From Lachnospiraceae bacterium (GTDB lineage: Bacteria > Bacillota > Clostridia > Lachnospirales > Lachnospiraceae): 64,000 nt of DNA. The stretch covers positions 22,101-86,100 of the forward strand of contig SVEN01000006.1 of assembly GCA_015057365.1 (NCBI GenBank), read 5' to 3'. The position numbers and the translations under genes were made by a program. Position 1 is the stretch's first letter, and each line of letters opens with the position of its first letter. This document shows positions 50,875 to 60,449 of this stretch, piece after piece. The notes beneath the pieces are model-generated. The model made no database searches. It saw only the letters and a list, made by a program, of their open reading frames with translations, and was not told the DNA's origin.

Positions 50875-53800
50875 CTATTTCATTGCGGCAATCCGTTCAA
50901 ACTCCGCCACCGCTTCTTTATTGTACTCCTCATAGTTTACGGAAAGGGTCTGCGTTACCTTTCCGTCAAGACACAGCTTCATACCGTCGTATACGCCCTG
51001 TTCGCTGTCGGCCACCAGAGTACCGCCGTACTTTTTCATAAAGCTACGCGGTCCCGGAATATCCGTGGACACACAACGCACGCCTAAAATATCCGCCTCC
51101 GCCAGTACCAGGCCGAAGCCCTCGTAGCGGGAAGAGAAGATAAAGTAGTCGCACCGTTTCAGCAGAGCAAACGGGTTCGGTAAATATAATATAATCACAA
51201 TATGGTCGTAGCTGTCAAGTGCCTGGGCCTTCGCCAGAGTCTCCTCATACAGCGCGCCTCTGCCGCCCACAATAATCAGGTACGTATTCGGATTCTCCTT
51301 GTGAATCTGATCAAAGGCCGCAAGCAATCTGTCGTGCCCCTTCTCCGGAGAGAACCGGCCGATATTAATAAACTTCACACTGTCGCTACGAAGAATCTCC
51401 TGCAAGCGTTCCTCGGATACATTCATCTTGGTACGGATATCAAGGCAAATCTCCTGCTCCGCCAAATCCAGTACACGCTGATAGTTGATGATGTTTTTCG
51501 CCACGGAAAGCTCCGCAGTCTTCTCCAACCGGGCCGGAAGCTTCTTTGCGATACGCTCCGCACAAAACTTGATATCCTCCGTTACCACCGCTACGCTGTC
51601 GTACTCCTGATAAGCTCTTGCCATCACTTCGGTACGCACCAGACGTCGCTCCCTGATTTCCTTTTCCATGTCGTTGTGGACATAGATGGTTCTGTTACAG
51701 GACGCCCCACGGAAGGTGGTGGTCATATCGTTGGAATAGCCGCTGAAATGAATCAGCTTATCCATCCGGCAGCCCGTAAACAATCTGCGGGAGTCTCTCT
51801 TTGCAATCTTATCGGAAATCTTCTCGATGATACCGTACGGCACCAGCCCCTTTTTCGTCCAGATTTTATACAGTACAAAATCCCAAAAGCTCAGGCTGAT
51901 TCCGTTGGAGAAGCCCAGATAATGCACGCCCTCCGGCAAATTCTCCAGTACCTCCGGATGTTTCTTCACATCCTCCATCTTATACAGTAACGTATAGTTC
52001 GTCTCCTTCTTATCCACCTGGGACAGGAGGTTAAACAGGGAGGTGGTAATACCGTTATTATACAAAGCACCGCCGAAAATCACTACGTTCCGCTTGCCGT
52101 TATCCGGAATATCAAGGGTCTTGATTCCCGTATCCTCACCGAACAAGAACTTCCGGCAAATCGCCTTTGCCGCATCCGGACGGTCGTAGGCACAATATTC
52201 CTTTAGGAATGCGGTCTCGTCGTAGTTCTTTTCCGAAAGCATTAAGGAAAGCAGTTCGTCTACCTTCTTTGCCTGCGGGAACGGTAAGCTTGACAGCGGC
52301 ATGTAGAAGCCGCGAGATGCCTCGTATTCCTCCTCATCATAGGTAAACAAAAGTATCTTCTTCCGGGTCAGCGCATAATCAAAGAATACGCTGGAATAAT
52401 CCGTAATCAATCCATCGGTGGCTGCCAAGAACGTATAGGTCTCGCAATCCGCCGGGAACGGACGGATATGGGAAAACTGACCGAAGTCCATCTCCGCGCC
52501 GTTAAAAGCATGAAGCTTCACATATACCACGTAGTTCTCCGGCAGGCCCGCATCCAGCTCCGTCAGATAGGTGGTCAGCTCGTTCACCTGTGCCTTCTTT
52601 ACCACGCCACCGACCACACCGCGCCAGGTCGGCAAAAAGGCATAAACCTTCTTTCCGTCCAGACCGTAGCGTTTACGTAACTGCGCTCTTTCCGCCTCCT
52701 GCAGGAACACTTCGTTTCTCGGATAGCCGGTCAGCCACACCTTGCCGGTACCGAGATTGTCTAACATAAAGTCCTCTACCATCCGGTTCATGGTGAACTC
52801 GTTCGGGAAAATCACGTAATCCGCCGCCAAGAGGTTCTTCTGTACATTTCCAATGGTATGGGCCTCTTCCTTTACGCTCTTACCCAAGGTCTTCAGCGGG
52901 GTTCCGTGCCAGGTATTTAAGTACACCTGCTCCGGCCGCTTAATAAAATGGAACACAAAGGAGGTATCGTTTATCAAATACTTGGCGGTTGCCAAAATCT
53001 TATTGTACGGAGTGGAATTCCGCACCACAAGCTTTACCTTTTCCATACCAAGAGCCGCCAGCTGTGCCTTAAACTTCTTTTTATTTTCTTTTAAGCAGGT
53101 CAGGTACAACGTATAATCGCGGTACTCCTCTCCCTTTGCCAGCTCGCAAAGGAGGGCATAAATATTGCCGTCCATGGCCTTTCCCTGCTGGTTTTCCAAC
53201 AGAACCGCCTTTTCCTTAATCGGACGGTCAAGATACTTCGGGTAACGCATCCGACGCAACACGCCGCCCTTCAGCTTGTTTTTCCAGCTCTTTATCTTAT
53301 TCACCACACGACGCCACTTTCTGTAGCGCTTCACACCAGCCGGAGTCTCCGCCGCTCTTTCCTGAGGCGCAATCACAGCCGCCAATACACGCTTTGCCGC
53401 ATCCGCATCATCCAGATAAGTAAACTTCTTACAGAACGCCTCGTAACGCTCATCGCATACAAACGGCTTCGTAAGTGCCGCTTCCAGCTCCTCCTCCACC
53501 GCATCCTGGGTGGTTACAATCGGACCCGGTAAAATATCCGGCTCAATATAGAAATCACGCAGCTGTCCGCGGTATTCCTCGATGTCATACATGAAGAAAA
53601 TCATCGGACGGCGCAAAATGGAATAGTCAAACATAACACTGGAATAGTCCGTCATCAGTAAATCACTGATGACATACAGATGGTTGATATCGCCGTAATC
53701 GGACACATCAAACAAAAATCCTCTGTACTTTTCCGCATCAAACTCCATATTGGCAAAATAGTGGGCGCGCAACAGCACGCAGGCCGTATCCCCGAAACGC

Positions 53801-54639
53801 TTCTGCAGACGCTCCATATCCAGTGCCACCTGATACTCAAAGCCCTTTCCGTACTCATAGGTCTTATCACGGAAGGTCGGCGCATACAAAATAATCTTCT
53901 TATCCTTCGGAAGCCGCAGGGACTCCTTAATCCGCTCCACATCCTCCTCGGTATACTTAAACAGGAAAACATTCCGCGGGTAGCCCAGCTCAATGAGCTT
54001 ATTCTTCTTTTCCTCCTCCGTAAGCGCATAGGCAGACGCCAGCTTTTCGGAGGTATAGGCAGACGGAGACAGCAGGTAGGTAAACTGATCCGCTTCCTCA
54101 CGATACATCTTATGAATCTCTTTTACACTCTGGGAACCGTTGCCCTCTAACACAATATCGCAGCCCAGACGCTTAAGCGGCGTGCCGTGCCAGGTCTGGA
54201 TATAAATCTGCCCTTTGCGCACGGGAATGGTCTTCGGGTTGGTGGAATTGGTCACACGGTACTTTGCGGTAGCCATGACCTCATAGTACTTCTCCGTTCC
54301 CTTCTTTACCAACGTCACATTACGGTACTGCTTCAAAAACTCATAATTCTTTATAACGGCACCGGAAAAGGACCATACAAGACGATACCCCGCATAGGCC
54401 GGATTCTGCACCATCTCTTCAAACAACGCCTTCGGGCTGCAGGTATACTGCTTTCCCTTAAAGGCCTCAAATACCACTAAATTCGGATCAATGGGACACG
54501 CCAGGCACTTTCTCTTAAAAATCGAAAGACCTCTCGCCCGGTCCCAAAACCGATAATATCTTCCCCACACTTTATTTCTCTGAATACGGGCACGTCTCAG
54601 TGCCGACTTTTTCTTTTTTAACTTCTTTAAAAAGCTCAT
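50875..54639 (-). CDS. Three-domain fusion: two TagF-like transferases plus a GT4 glycosyltransferase
   Basis: The product is about 1254 residues. Two CDP-glycerol:poly(glycerophosphate) glycerophosphotransferase-like domains are evident: the first about 40-440 (TWHGTPLKRLG near 150, DYSSVMFDYS near 330), the second about 470-830 (TWHGTPLKTLG near 578, DYSSVFFDYA near 755). A GT-B, family-4 glycosyltransferase-like domain ends the protein (about 880-1254: INIGRFSPEKGHDRLL near 1096 and SSRYEGFGLVLAEA with the EX7E pattern). It probably polymerises glycerol phosphate and adds a sugar to a wall- or lipid-linked glycan. A basic N-terminus (FLKKLKKKKSALRRARIQR) suits membrane association. AGGAGG supports the ATG at 54639. 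Confidence 0.87.
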   Translation of the reverse strand: MSFLKKLKKKKSALRRARIQRNKVWGRYYRFWDRARGLSIFKRKCLACPIDPNLVVFEAFKGKQYTCSPKALFEEMVQNPAYAGYRLVWSFSGAVIKNYEFLKQYRNVTLVKKGTEKYYEVMATAKYRVTNSTNPKTIPVRKGQIYIQTWHGTPLKRLGCDIVLEGNGSQSVKEIHKMYREEADQFTYLLSPSAYTSEKLASAYALTEEEKKNKLIELGYPRNVFLFKYTEEDVERIKESLRLPKDKKIILYAPTFRDKTYEYGKGFEYQVALDMERLQKRFGDTACVLLRAHYFANMEFDAEKYRGFLFDVSDYGDINHLYVISDLLMTDYSSVMFDYSILRRPMIFFMYDIEEYRGQLRDFYIEPDILPGPIVTTQDAVEEELEAALTKPFVCDERYEAFCKKFTYLDDADAAKRVLAAVIAPQERAAETPAGVKRYRKWRRVVNKIKSWKNKLKGGVLRRMRYPKYLDRPIKEKAVLLENQQGKAMDGNIYALLCELAKGEEYRDYTLYLTCLKENKKKFKAQLAALGMEKVKLVVRNSTPYNKILATAKYLINDTSFVFHFIKRPEQVYLNTWHGTPLKTLGKSVKEEAHTIGNVQKNLLAADYVIFPNEFTMNRMVEDFMLDNLGTGKVWLTGYPRNEVFLQEAERAQLRKRYGLDGKKVYAFLPTWRGVVGGVVKKAQVNELTTYLTELDAGLPENYVVYVKLHAFNGAEMDFGQFSHIRPFPADCETYTFLAATDGLITDYSSVFFDYALTRKKILLFTYDEEEYEASRGFYMPLSSLPFPQAKKVDELLSLMLSEKNYDETAFLKEYCAYDRPDAAKAICRKFLFGEDTGIKTLDIPDNGKRNVVIFGGALYNNGITTSLFNLLSQVDKKETNYTLLYKMEDVKKHPEVLENLPEGVHYLGFSNGISLSFWDFVLYKIWTKKGLVPYGIIEKISDKIAKRDSRRLFTGCRMDKLIHFSGYSNDMTTTFRGASCNRTIYVHNDMEKEIRERRLVRTEVMARAYQEYDSVAVVTEDIKFCAERIAKKLPARLEKTAELSVAKNIINYQRVLDLAEQEICLDIRTKMNVSEERLQEILRSDSVKFINIGRFSPEKGHDRLLAAFDQIHKENPNTYLIIVGGRGALYEETLAKAQALDSYDHIVIILYLPNPFALLKRCDYFIFSSRYEGFGLVLAEADILGVRCVSTDIPGPRSFMKKYGGTLVADSEQGVYDGMKLCLDGKVTQTLSVNYEEYNKEAVAEFERIAAMK

Positions 54640-54661
54640 CACAGCCTCCTAAAACACTCTC

Positions 54662-55357
54662 TTACATTTCTACAAAATCCGTAATAATGCGGTAGCCGGT
54701 GCCGTTTCGCACCGCCGCGATGTAATCCGCAATACTCTCCCACTTTTTCTCAAAAATCATACCCCCCCGGAGCTGAACACGTCCGTGGGCATCCGAGCCG
54801 CCGGTACCGCGAATGCCGTGTTCTGCGGCATAAGCAGCCGCCTTTTCGTTAAAACCTTCGCCTCTGGCCGAATTCAACGCATTACTGATTTCAAAGGCCT
54901 CGCAGCAATCCGGATAAAGCTTTACCTCCGGAATATACGGCGCCTCGCGATACGGGTGCGCCTGCACCACAAAACCGCCTGCGGCAGTCACTTTTTCAAA
55001 CTGCTCCTTCGGGCTCCAGGACAGCATATCCGCCTGTTGTGCAAGCCACTCCTCGGATAAGCCGTACAACAAAAACTCCTGTCCGTGAAAATTGGTCTCC
55101 AAACCGAAAAACACCTGCAAGCCGATTTCGTCGCCCCGCTTTTTTGCGCTGCGGTAGCCCTCACAAAAGGCCTCTACCCGCTCCTTCCACGGCAAATCCC
55201 GCGGAATCGCACAGTTACCGTTAAAAAAATGGTCGGTTACCACGATTCCGGTATAACCGAATCCTTTATATAAATCCGCCTGTTCCGCGCCGGTCAGATG
55301 CCCGCAGGCACTTCCCTGGCGGGTATGCAAATGTGTTTCGTATTTGTACTCGGCCAT
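54662..55357 (-). CDS. PHP-domain metal-dependent phosphoesterase
   Basis: The product (231 residues) has PHP-family metal ligands: THLHTRQGS at the N-terminus, VVTDHF, GLETNFHG, QAHPYR and GGSDAHG. Such proteins hydrolyse phosphoesters; related ones act on nucleotides or as tyrosine phosphatases in polysaccharide loci. It is first in the operon with the TagF-GT fusion and tagD, suggesting a role in cell-surface glycan synthesis. The ATG at 55357 has AAAGGAGA 9 bases upstream. Confidence 0.8.
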   Translation of the reverse strand: MAEYKYETHLHTRQGSACGHLTGAEQADLYKGFGYTGIVVTDHFFNGNCAIPRDLPWKERVEAFCEGYRSAKKRGDEIGLQVFFGLETNFHGQEFLLYGLSEEWLAQQADMLSWSPKEQFEKVTAAGGFVVQAHPYREAPYIPEVKLYPDCCEAFEISNALNSARGEGFNEKAAAYAAEHGIRGTGGSDAHGRVQLRGGMIFEKKWESIADYIAAVRNGTGYRIITDFVEM

Positions 55358-55408
55358 AACAACCAATCTCCTTTACACAGACTTAACCGATTCTATTATA
55401 AATACTTT

Positions 55409-55443
55409 TAAAGGCGGTGTCAACCAATCACACCGCCCTTTTC
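55409..55443 (-). terminator. Hairpin after the first CPBP gene
   Basis: GGCGGTGT (55413-55420) pairs with ACACCGCC (55430-55437). The reverse-strand tail TTTAAAAG is short; a T-run also exists on the plus strand. Confidence 0.6.
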
Positions 55444-55469
55444 CCGTGAAAAATATGTTAAATTGTATT

Positions 55470-56366
55470 TTATACGGTTTCGGATACTTCCGTTACAGCC
55501 TCGACAGTCTCCGCAACCGCGTCCTCTACCGGTTCCTCTGCTTTCGGTATTCTGATAAACCAGAAGATGCCCACTAAGGTAAACACCACCGCTACCGCAA
55601 TCAATACCACGCCGAGCCAGTCCGGTGCCGATTCCATAAACAAACCCAGTAATATTCCGCACAAATTATAACTGAAATGCAGTAAAATAGAGGCGTATAA
55701 AGACTTCGTCCGATAGAATACCCAGGCCAATACCATACCCAGTACTGTTGCGTATGCTGCCCATACCAGATTTCCGTGAAGCAAACCGAACAATACGGAG
55801 GAAATCAGCATTGCCGCGATAACCGGCATTCCTTTTTTCATTCTGGAAAATACCAGTCCTCGTAATACCCATTCCTCTACAATCGGAGCCGAAATCAACG
55901 TATGCAGAAGCACCACAAGTCCCACCTCATCATAAACGGACGCAGACTCCTGATAGGAATTTAACAGCTCTTCCGGAAGAAATCCCATAACAAAGTTCGT
56001 CAATACATTCATTCCGAGCCCCAGCAGAATAAGCGGCACAATCGCACCCGGATGAAACTTTCTCAAAGACAATTCTCCGGTTATCTTTTTCTTTCTGCAC
56101 ACAAAAATCAGACAAGTCACAGCAACCGTCACTACATTCACAATAATTGTGGACGGCACCGAAAACTCCATGACAGCCTCCATATAGTCTTCCATATACT
56201 GCTTCATCACCGCCGGATCCGAGAGACTCATTCCTTTCTCCGCATACTCCGCTGTAATCCTAACGCTTTCTACCGTACCCCAAATCATCTGAACCACAAA
56301 CATCACGGCAAGATAAATTCCTAAGTAACCCAGTCCCTTCAATAACGCCATAAAAAACTTTTTCAT
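55470..56366 (-). CDS. CPBP-family intramembrane metalloprotease (paralogue 1)
   Basis: The 298-residue polytopic protein has the CPBP (Abi) motifs EEWVLRGLVFSRM (EExxxR), FGLLHGNLVWA and HFSYNLCGI. Eukaryotic relatives are CAAX prenyl proteases; many bacterial ones process or protect against peptides. The sequence ends with Val/Glu-rich residues (PVEDAVAETVEAVTE). GGAGAAC precedes the ATG. It lies 46 bases after a closely similar gene, a tandem duplication. Confidence 0.85.
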   Translation of the reverse strand: MKKFFMALLKGLGYLGIYLAVMFVVQMIWGTVESVRITAEYAEKGMSLSDPAVMKQYMEDYMEAVMEFSVPSTIIVNVVTVAVTCLIFVCRKKKITGELSLRKFHPGAIVPLILLGLGMNVLTNFVMGFLPEELLNSYQESASVYDEVGLVVLLHTLISAPIVEEWVLRGLVFSRMKKGMPVIAAMLISSVLFGLLHGNLVWAAYATVLGMVLAWVFYRTKSLYASILLHFSYNLCGILLGLFMESAPDWLGVVLIAVAVVFTLVGIFWFIRIPKAEEPVEDAVAETVEAVTEVSETV

Positions 56367-56412
56367 TTGTTCTCCTTCCTATACGTACCTTTGATTCATT
56401 CCACTTTATTTA

Positions 56413-57345
56413 TTACATTTCATCCGTATTCTCGACAACAACTTCCGCCACGTCAGCTACGCTTTCCGATATTTTTGCGTTTGTCGCGGTACCTGTCTCC
56501 ACTGCCGGCCCTTCCGCCTTCGGAATCTTTGCAAACCAGAAAATACTGATAGCCGCCACCACCACGGATACAATATTCGTTACAATCCATACCGTCTCCG
56601 ATGCATCCTCCGGAATCAGCATCTGCAACATGGCACAGCCGTTATAGCTCAGATGCAGTAATATATTACCAAGCAGGGATTTGCTCCGCTCGAATACCCA
56701 AACCAACACCAGACCGAAGACAAAGGCATACAGCATCCACACCCACTGACCGTGGGCCACACCAAACAGTGCAGAAGATAACAGCACCGCCACCGCCGTC
56801 GGCATTCCCCTTTTCATACGGGTGTAGGCAAGTCCACGGAAAATAATTTCCTCGATAATCGGGGCCATAATCGTTGTACCGATTACCATCAATACCGCAT
56901 TTCCGTTCATCACCAGGGACGATGACTCTTCGTAGGCGCTCATCCACTCCTCCGGTATAAAAGAAAGCACCAGGCCGGTTACTACATTTAAACTGAGACC
57001 CATCAGCACAATCGGTGCAATTCGGGCCGGTTGCAGCTTCCGCAAACAGATTTCTTGCGTAAACTTCTTCTTTCTGCATACAAAAATCAGCCATAATAAA
57101 CCGATAGTCAGAATACCCGAGATAATGACAGCCGGCATAGCCGATTCCGCCACCACCTGTATAACCTCTTCCATGTATTGCTCAAAGATATCCGGCTCAA
57201 ACACATTCCGGTAGCGCGTGGTATACTTCATGGCAATCGGTATTATACCCACAATCGAGTATACCAGTGTCACCAAAAGCTGCATTCCGAAATAGATACC
57301 GAAATAGCCTATGCCCTTTAACAGGCCGATAAAGAACTTTTTCAT
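56413..57345 (-). CDS. CPBP-family intramembrane metalloprotease (paralogue 2)
   Basis: The 310-residue product is similar along its length to the protein encoded next to it: MKKFFIGLLKGIGYFGIYF start, the EEIIFRGLAYTRM active-site block, FGVAHGQWVWM and HLSYNGCAM, and an acidic C-terminal tail. The conserved Glu-Glu and His residues are present. GGAGAACG precedes the ATG. Substrate unknown. Confidence 0.85.
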   Translation of the reverse strand: MKKFFIGLLKGIGYFGIYFGMQLLVTLVYSIVGIIPIAMKYTTRYRNVFEPDIFEQYMEEVIQVVAESAMPAVIISGILTIGLLWLIFVCRKKKFTQEICLRKLQPARIAPIVLMGLSLNVVTGLVLSFIPEEWMSAYEESSSLVMNGNAVLMVIGTTIMAPIIEEIIFRGLAYTRMKRGMPTAVAVLLSSALFGVAHGQWVWMLYAFVFGLVLVWVFERSKSLLGNILLHLSYNGCAMLQMLIPEDASETVWIVTNIVSVVVAAISIFWFAKIPKAEGPAVETGTATNAKISESVADVAEVVVENTDEM

Positions 57346-57370
57346 TGGCGTTCTCCTTCCGATGATTCCG

Positions 57371-58222
57371 CTAAATCTCCTGATCTACCGCTGCGCCCTT
57401 TAAATCCTCTAAATCCAGCTTCATGCGGTCTACCACATTTTTTAATTCCTTCTGAATAGATTCTCCGGTTTCCGCGATTTTTACCATACGTCTGGTGGAC
57501 TTTTCAAGTTGCTCTGCCGCCGGAGTTACGGTCTCGTTTTCTTCCTTCTTCTCGGCTCTCATTTCTTCGATCCGCTCTTCCAGTTCCTTTTCCTCGGCTT
57601 CCTTCTCCTCTGCCTTGGCAAGCTTCTCTTCCAGCTCCGTCTCCATATGCTCCTTCGCTTCCTCAAACAGCATACCGATGACTTCCTTGACGCCGGCTTC
57701 TAAGGCAGCCTCCGCTTCCTTACCCGCAGTTACCATCGGATTGGACTTGGCACGTTCAATCTTGATATCGGACAACGCCTGCAAGGTACGATCTTCGTAT
57801 TTCTTACTGTTCTCGATAATACCCTTAAAATGGCCTTCGGACTTATTTAATTCCGCAAGTTCCTTTTCGTACTCCTCGGAGGTCAGAAAATTATTTCCCT
57901 TTAACTTTTCCTTTTCTTCCTCAATCCGGTTCATTTCCGCCTTTGCGGCCAACATCTCATCTTTTCCCTTTTCCAGGCTGACTTCCATTTCTTCCACGCC
58001 GGCATCCACTATCTGCTCCCCGGCAAAAGCCGCCTTCACAATGCTCATAGCCTTTTCCTGGGCAGCCTTACGACGCTCCGCAATCTTATCCTGTGGAAAC
58101 TGCACCTTTCCGGAATATACTCTTCCGTTCTTCAAATTCTCCGCAACCTCTTCCGGCGTCTTCTGTTCCGCCTGTCGCAGATTTCCCACATAAAAATTTC
58201 TCGTTTCCTGTTCTATACGCAT
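57371..58222 (-). CDS. Coiled-coil protein of unknown function
   Basis: The 283-residue soluble protein is almost wholly alpha-helical with long Glu/Lys-rich coiled coils (about 90-130 and 185-240). There is no signal peptide or membrane span. The start MRIEQETRNFYVGNLRQAEQKTPEEVAEN resembles the N-termini of small motility-associated proteins in Clostridia only in style. A sigma-D-like promoter is found upstream, suggesting a role connected with motility. GAGGAGGG precedes the ATG. No family recognised. Confidence 0.65.
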   Translation of the reverse strand: MRIEQETRNFYVGNLRQAEQKTPEEVAENLKNGRVYSGKVQFPQDKIAERRKAAQEKAMSIVKAAFAGEQIVDAGVEEMEVSLEKGKDEMLAAKAEMNRIEEEKEKLKGNNFLTSEEYEKELAELNKSEGHFKGIIENSKKYEDRTLQALSDIKIERAKSNPMVTAGKEAEAALEAGVKEVIGMLFEEAKEHMETELEEKLAKAEEKEAEEKELEERIEEMRAEKKEENETVTPAAEQLEKSTRRMVKIAETGESIQKELKNVVDRMKLDLEDLKGAAVDQEI

Positions 58223-58248
58223 AAATATGCCCTCCTCTTCACTTCTTT

Positions 58249-58276
58249 ATATCGTACGTTTATCCGGAAGTATTTA
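58249..58276 (-). promoter_or_regulatory. Possible sigma-D-like promoter of the coiled-coil gene
   Basis: On the reverse strand TAAA (58276-58273), 16 bases, TACGATAT (58256-58249), a 6/8 match to GCCGATAT. Confidence 0.45.
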
Positions 58277-58413
58277 ATAAAAATCCATAAGAAAATAGTC
58301 CTATTCTGCCCTATTTTCCGTTTCCTGCGGCGAAAAAAGAATTTATTTGCATTTCTTCTCCAAAATTGATATACTAAGCTTAAAACCACTATATATTGAA
58401 AAGGAGTCGGACT

Positions 58414-60438
58414 ATGGAACAATATAACGGCAGTCAGATAGTTGTATTGGAAGGTCTGGAAGCGGTACGGAAGCGTCCGGGTATGTACATCGGAAGCACC
58501 GGAAGCCGCGGCCTTCATCACCTTATTTGGGAAATTTTAGATAACGGTATCGACGAACATTTGGGCGGGTACTGTGACCGCATAGAAATCGAATTACAAA
58601 AGGACGGCGGTATTTCCATTACGGATAACGGCCGTGGTGTGCCGGTGGATATCCACCCGACCAAACACATCCCGACCGCCCGTGTGGTCTATACCATACT
58701 TCATGCCGGCGGTAAGTTCGGAGGCGGAGCCTACAAGGTATCCGGCGGTCTCCACGGTGTAGGTGCGTCCGTAGTAAATGCCCTCTCCTCCAAGATGGTG
58801 GTAGAAATCAAAAAGGACGGCAAGATTTACCGGGACGAATACCGGGACGGCGGCCATATCGTTACGCCGCTGGAGGGTGGTCTTCTTCCGGTGGTGGGAA
58901 GTTGCCGTAAGTCCGACACCGGTACCAAGGTGCTCTTCTATCCGGACCCGACGATTTTCGAGACCGTAGAATTTAAGACCGATATCATTCGCAAGAAATT
59001 AAAGGAAGTCGCTTATTTAAATAAGGGGCTGACCATTGTATTTAAAGATAAAATCGCAGGGGAAGAGCTGACCTACTACGAAGAGTTCGGTATCAAGAGC
59101 TTCGTCACCTACCTGACCCGCGAGACAAATAAGCTCCACCCGGAACCGATTTACATCGAAGGGAAAAGCGGCGACATCGAGGTGGAGGTAGCCTTCCAGT
59201 ACACCGACAGTTACCAGGAGCAAATTAACTCCTACTGTAACCGCATCAACGTGGTGGACGGCGGTACGTTAGTGACCGGTTTTAAAACCGCGCTGACACG
59301 TGTCATGAACCAGTACGCAAGAGAGCTGGGCATCTTAAAGGAGAAGGATGAAAATTTTGACGGTAAAGACATCCGTAACGGCCTCTTTGCCATCATTTCC
59401 ATTAAACATCCGGATCCGCAGTTCGAAGGCCAAACCAAGACAAAGCTGGGCAACACCGACGCAAAAGTAGCGGTGGAGGATGTATTTACCGGCGAAGTCA
59501 CCCGGTATTTCGATAAGAACGTAGAAGAATTAAAGGCCGTTTTAGAAAATTCCATGAAGTCCTACAATGCCCGCAAGGCCGGAGACAAGGCCCGCAATGC
59601 GGTATTAAAGCAGCTGCAGGATGTGGACTTTAAGAGTAAGCTTGCTGCGTGCTCCTCCCGTAAACCGGAGGAATGTGAGCTCTATATCGTCGAGGGTGAT
59701 TCCGCAGGCGGTACCGTAAAGACCGCCCGCAACCGTAAAACCCAGGCGGTTCTCCCGCTTCGCGGTAAGATTCTGAACGTAGAAAAAGCCACCTTAGATA
59801 AGATTTTGGTCAACAACGAAATCAAGTCCATGATTGCGGCCTTCGGTTGCGGTATCAGCGACGATTTCGATATTACAAAGTTACGTTTTGACAAGATAAT
59901 TATTTTAACCGATGCCGACGTGGACGGTGCCCACATCAGCACCCTGCTTCTCACCTTCTTCTACCGGTTTATGCCGGAGCTGATCTTAGAGGGCAAGGTA
60001 TACCGCGGTCTTCCGCCGCTTTATAAGGTGACCTATGAGGATACGGAAGGTGCTGACCAAGACGGCTCTGGAGACGGTTCTTCCGAGACCGATGCAGATA
60101 CCGGTAAGACTGCCAAAGGTGCCAAGAAGTCTAAGGCAAAGGGCAAAGGAAAGAAGTCCAAGAACGAGAAATATTTGTTCAATGACTTTGAGTTAGAAAA
60201 GTTCCGCAAGGAAGGCAAGAAAATTCTCGACCTGCAGCGTTACAAAGGCCTCGGTGAAATGGACGCGGACCAGCTCTGGGAAACGACCTTAAACCCGGAA
60301 ACCCGCATTCTCGCCCAGGTATCCATCAGCGATACCGTAGAGGCCGATGAAGTTACCACATTGCTTATGAGTAATAACGTTCCGCCGCGTCGTGCCTTCA
60401 TTATGGAAGAAGCACGCTACGCGAAGCTTGATGTATAA
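58414..60438 (+). CDS. parE: Type IIA topoisomerase subunit B (ParE/GyrB)
   Basis: The product (674 residues) is the ATPase subunit of a type IIA topoisomerase: EAVRKRPGMYIGST, EILDNGIDEH, DNGRGVPVD and GGLHGVGASVVNAL form the GHKL ATP site; EGDSAGGT, PLRGKILNVEKA and TDADVDGAHI form the TOPRIM metal site. A low-complexity Asp/Ser then Lys-rich insertion (about residues 543-587) occurs within TOPRIM. The start at 58414 has AAGGAG 7 bases upstream. The partner lacks a GyrA box, so topoisomerase IV is preferred over gyrase; a second gyrase pair is expected elsewhere. Confidence 0.85.
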   Translation: MEQYNGSQIVVLEGLEAVRKRPGMYIGSTGSRGLHHLIWEILDNGIDEHLGGYCDRIEIELQKDGGISITDNGRGVPVDIHPTKHIPTARVVYTILHAGGKFGGGAYKVSGGLHGVGASVVNALSSKMVVEIKKDGKIYRDEYRDGGHIVTPLEGGLLPVVGSCRKSDTGTKVLFYPDPTIFETVEFKTDIIRKKLKEVAYLNKGLTIVFKDKIAGEELTYYEEFGIKSFVTYLTRETNKLHPEPIYIEGKSGDIEVEVAFQYTDSYQEQINSYCNRINVVDGGTLVTGFKTALTRVMNQYARELGILKEKDENFDGKDIRNGLFAIISIKHPDPQFEGQTKTKLGNTDAKVAVEDVFTGEVTRYFDKNVEELKAVLENSMKSYNARKAGDKARNAVLKQLQDVDFKSKLAACSSRKPEECELYIVEGDSAGGTVKTARNRKTQAVLPLRGKILNVEKATLDKILVNNEIKSMIAAFGCGISDDFDITKLRFDKIIILTDADVDGAHISTLLLTFFYRFMPELILEGKVYRGLPPLYKVTYEDTEGADQDGSGDGSSETDADTGKTAKGAKKSKAKGKGKKSKNEKYLFNDFELEKFRKEGKKILDLQRYKGLGEMDADQLWETTLNPETRILAQVSISDTVEADEVTTLLMSNNVPPRRAFIMEEARYAKLDV

Positions 60439-60449
60439 GGAGGTGTCCC

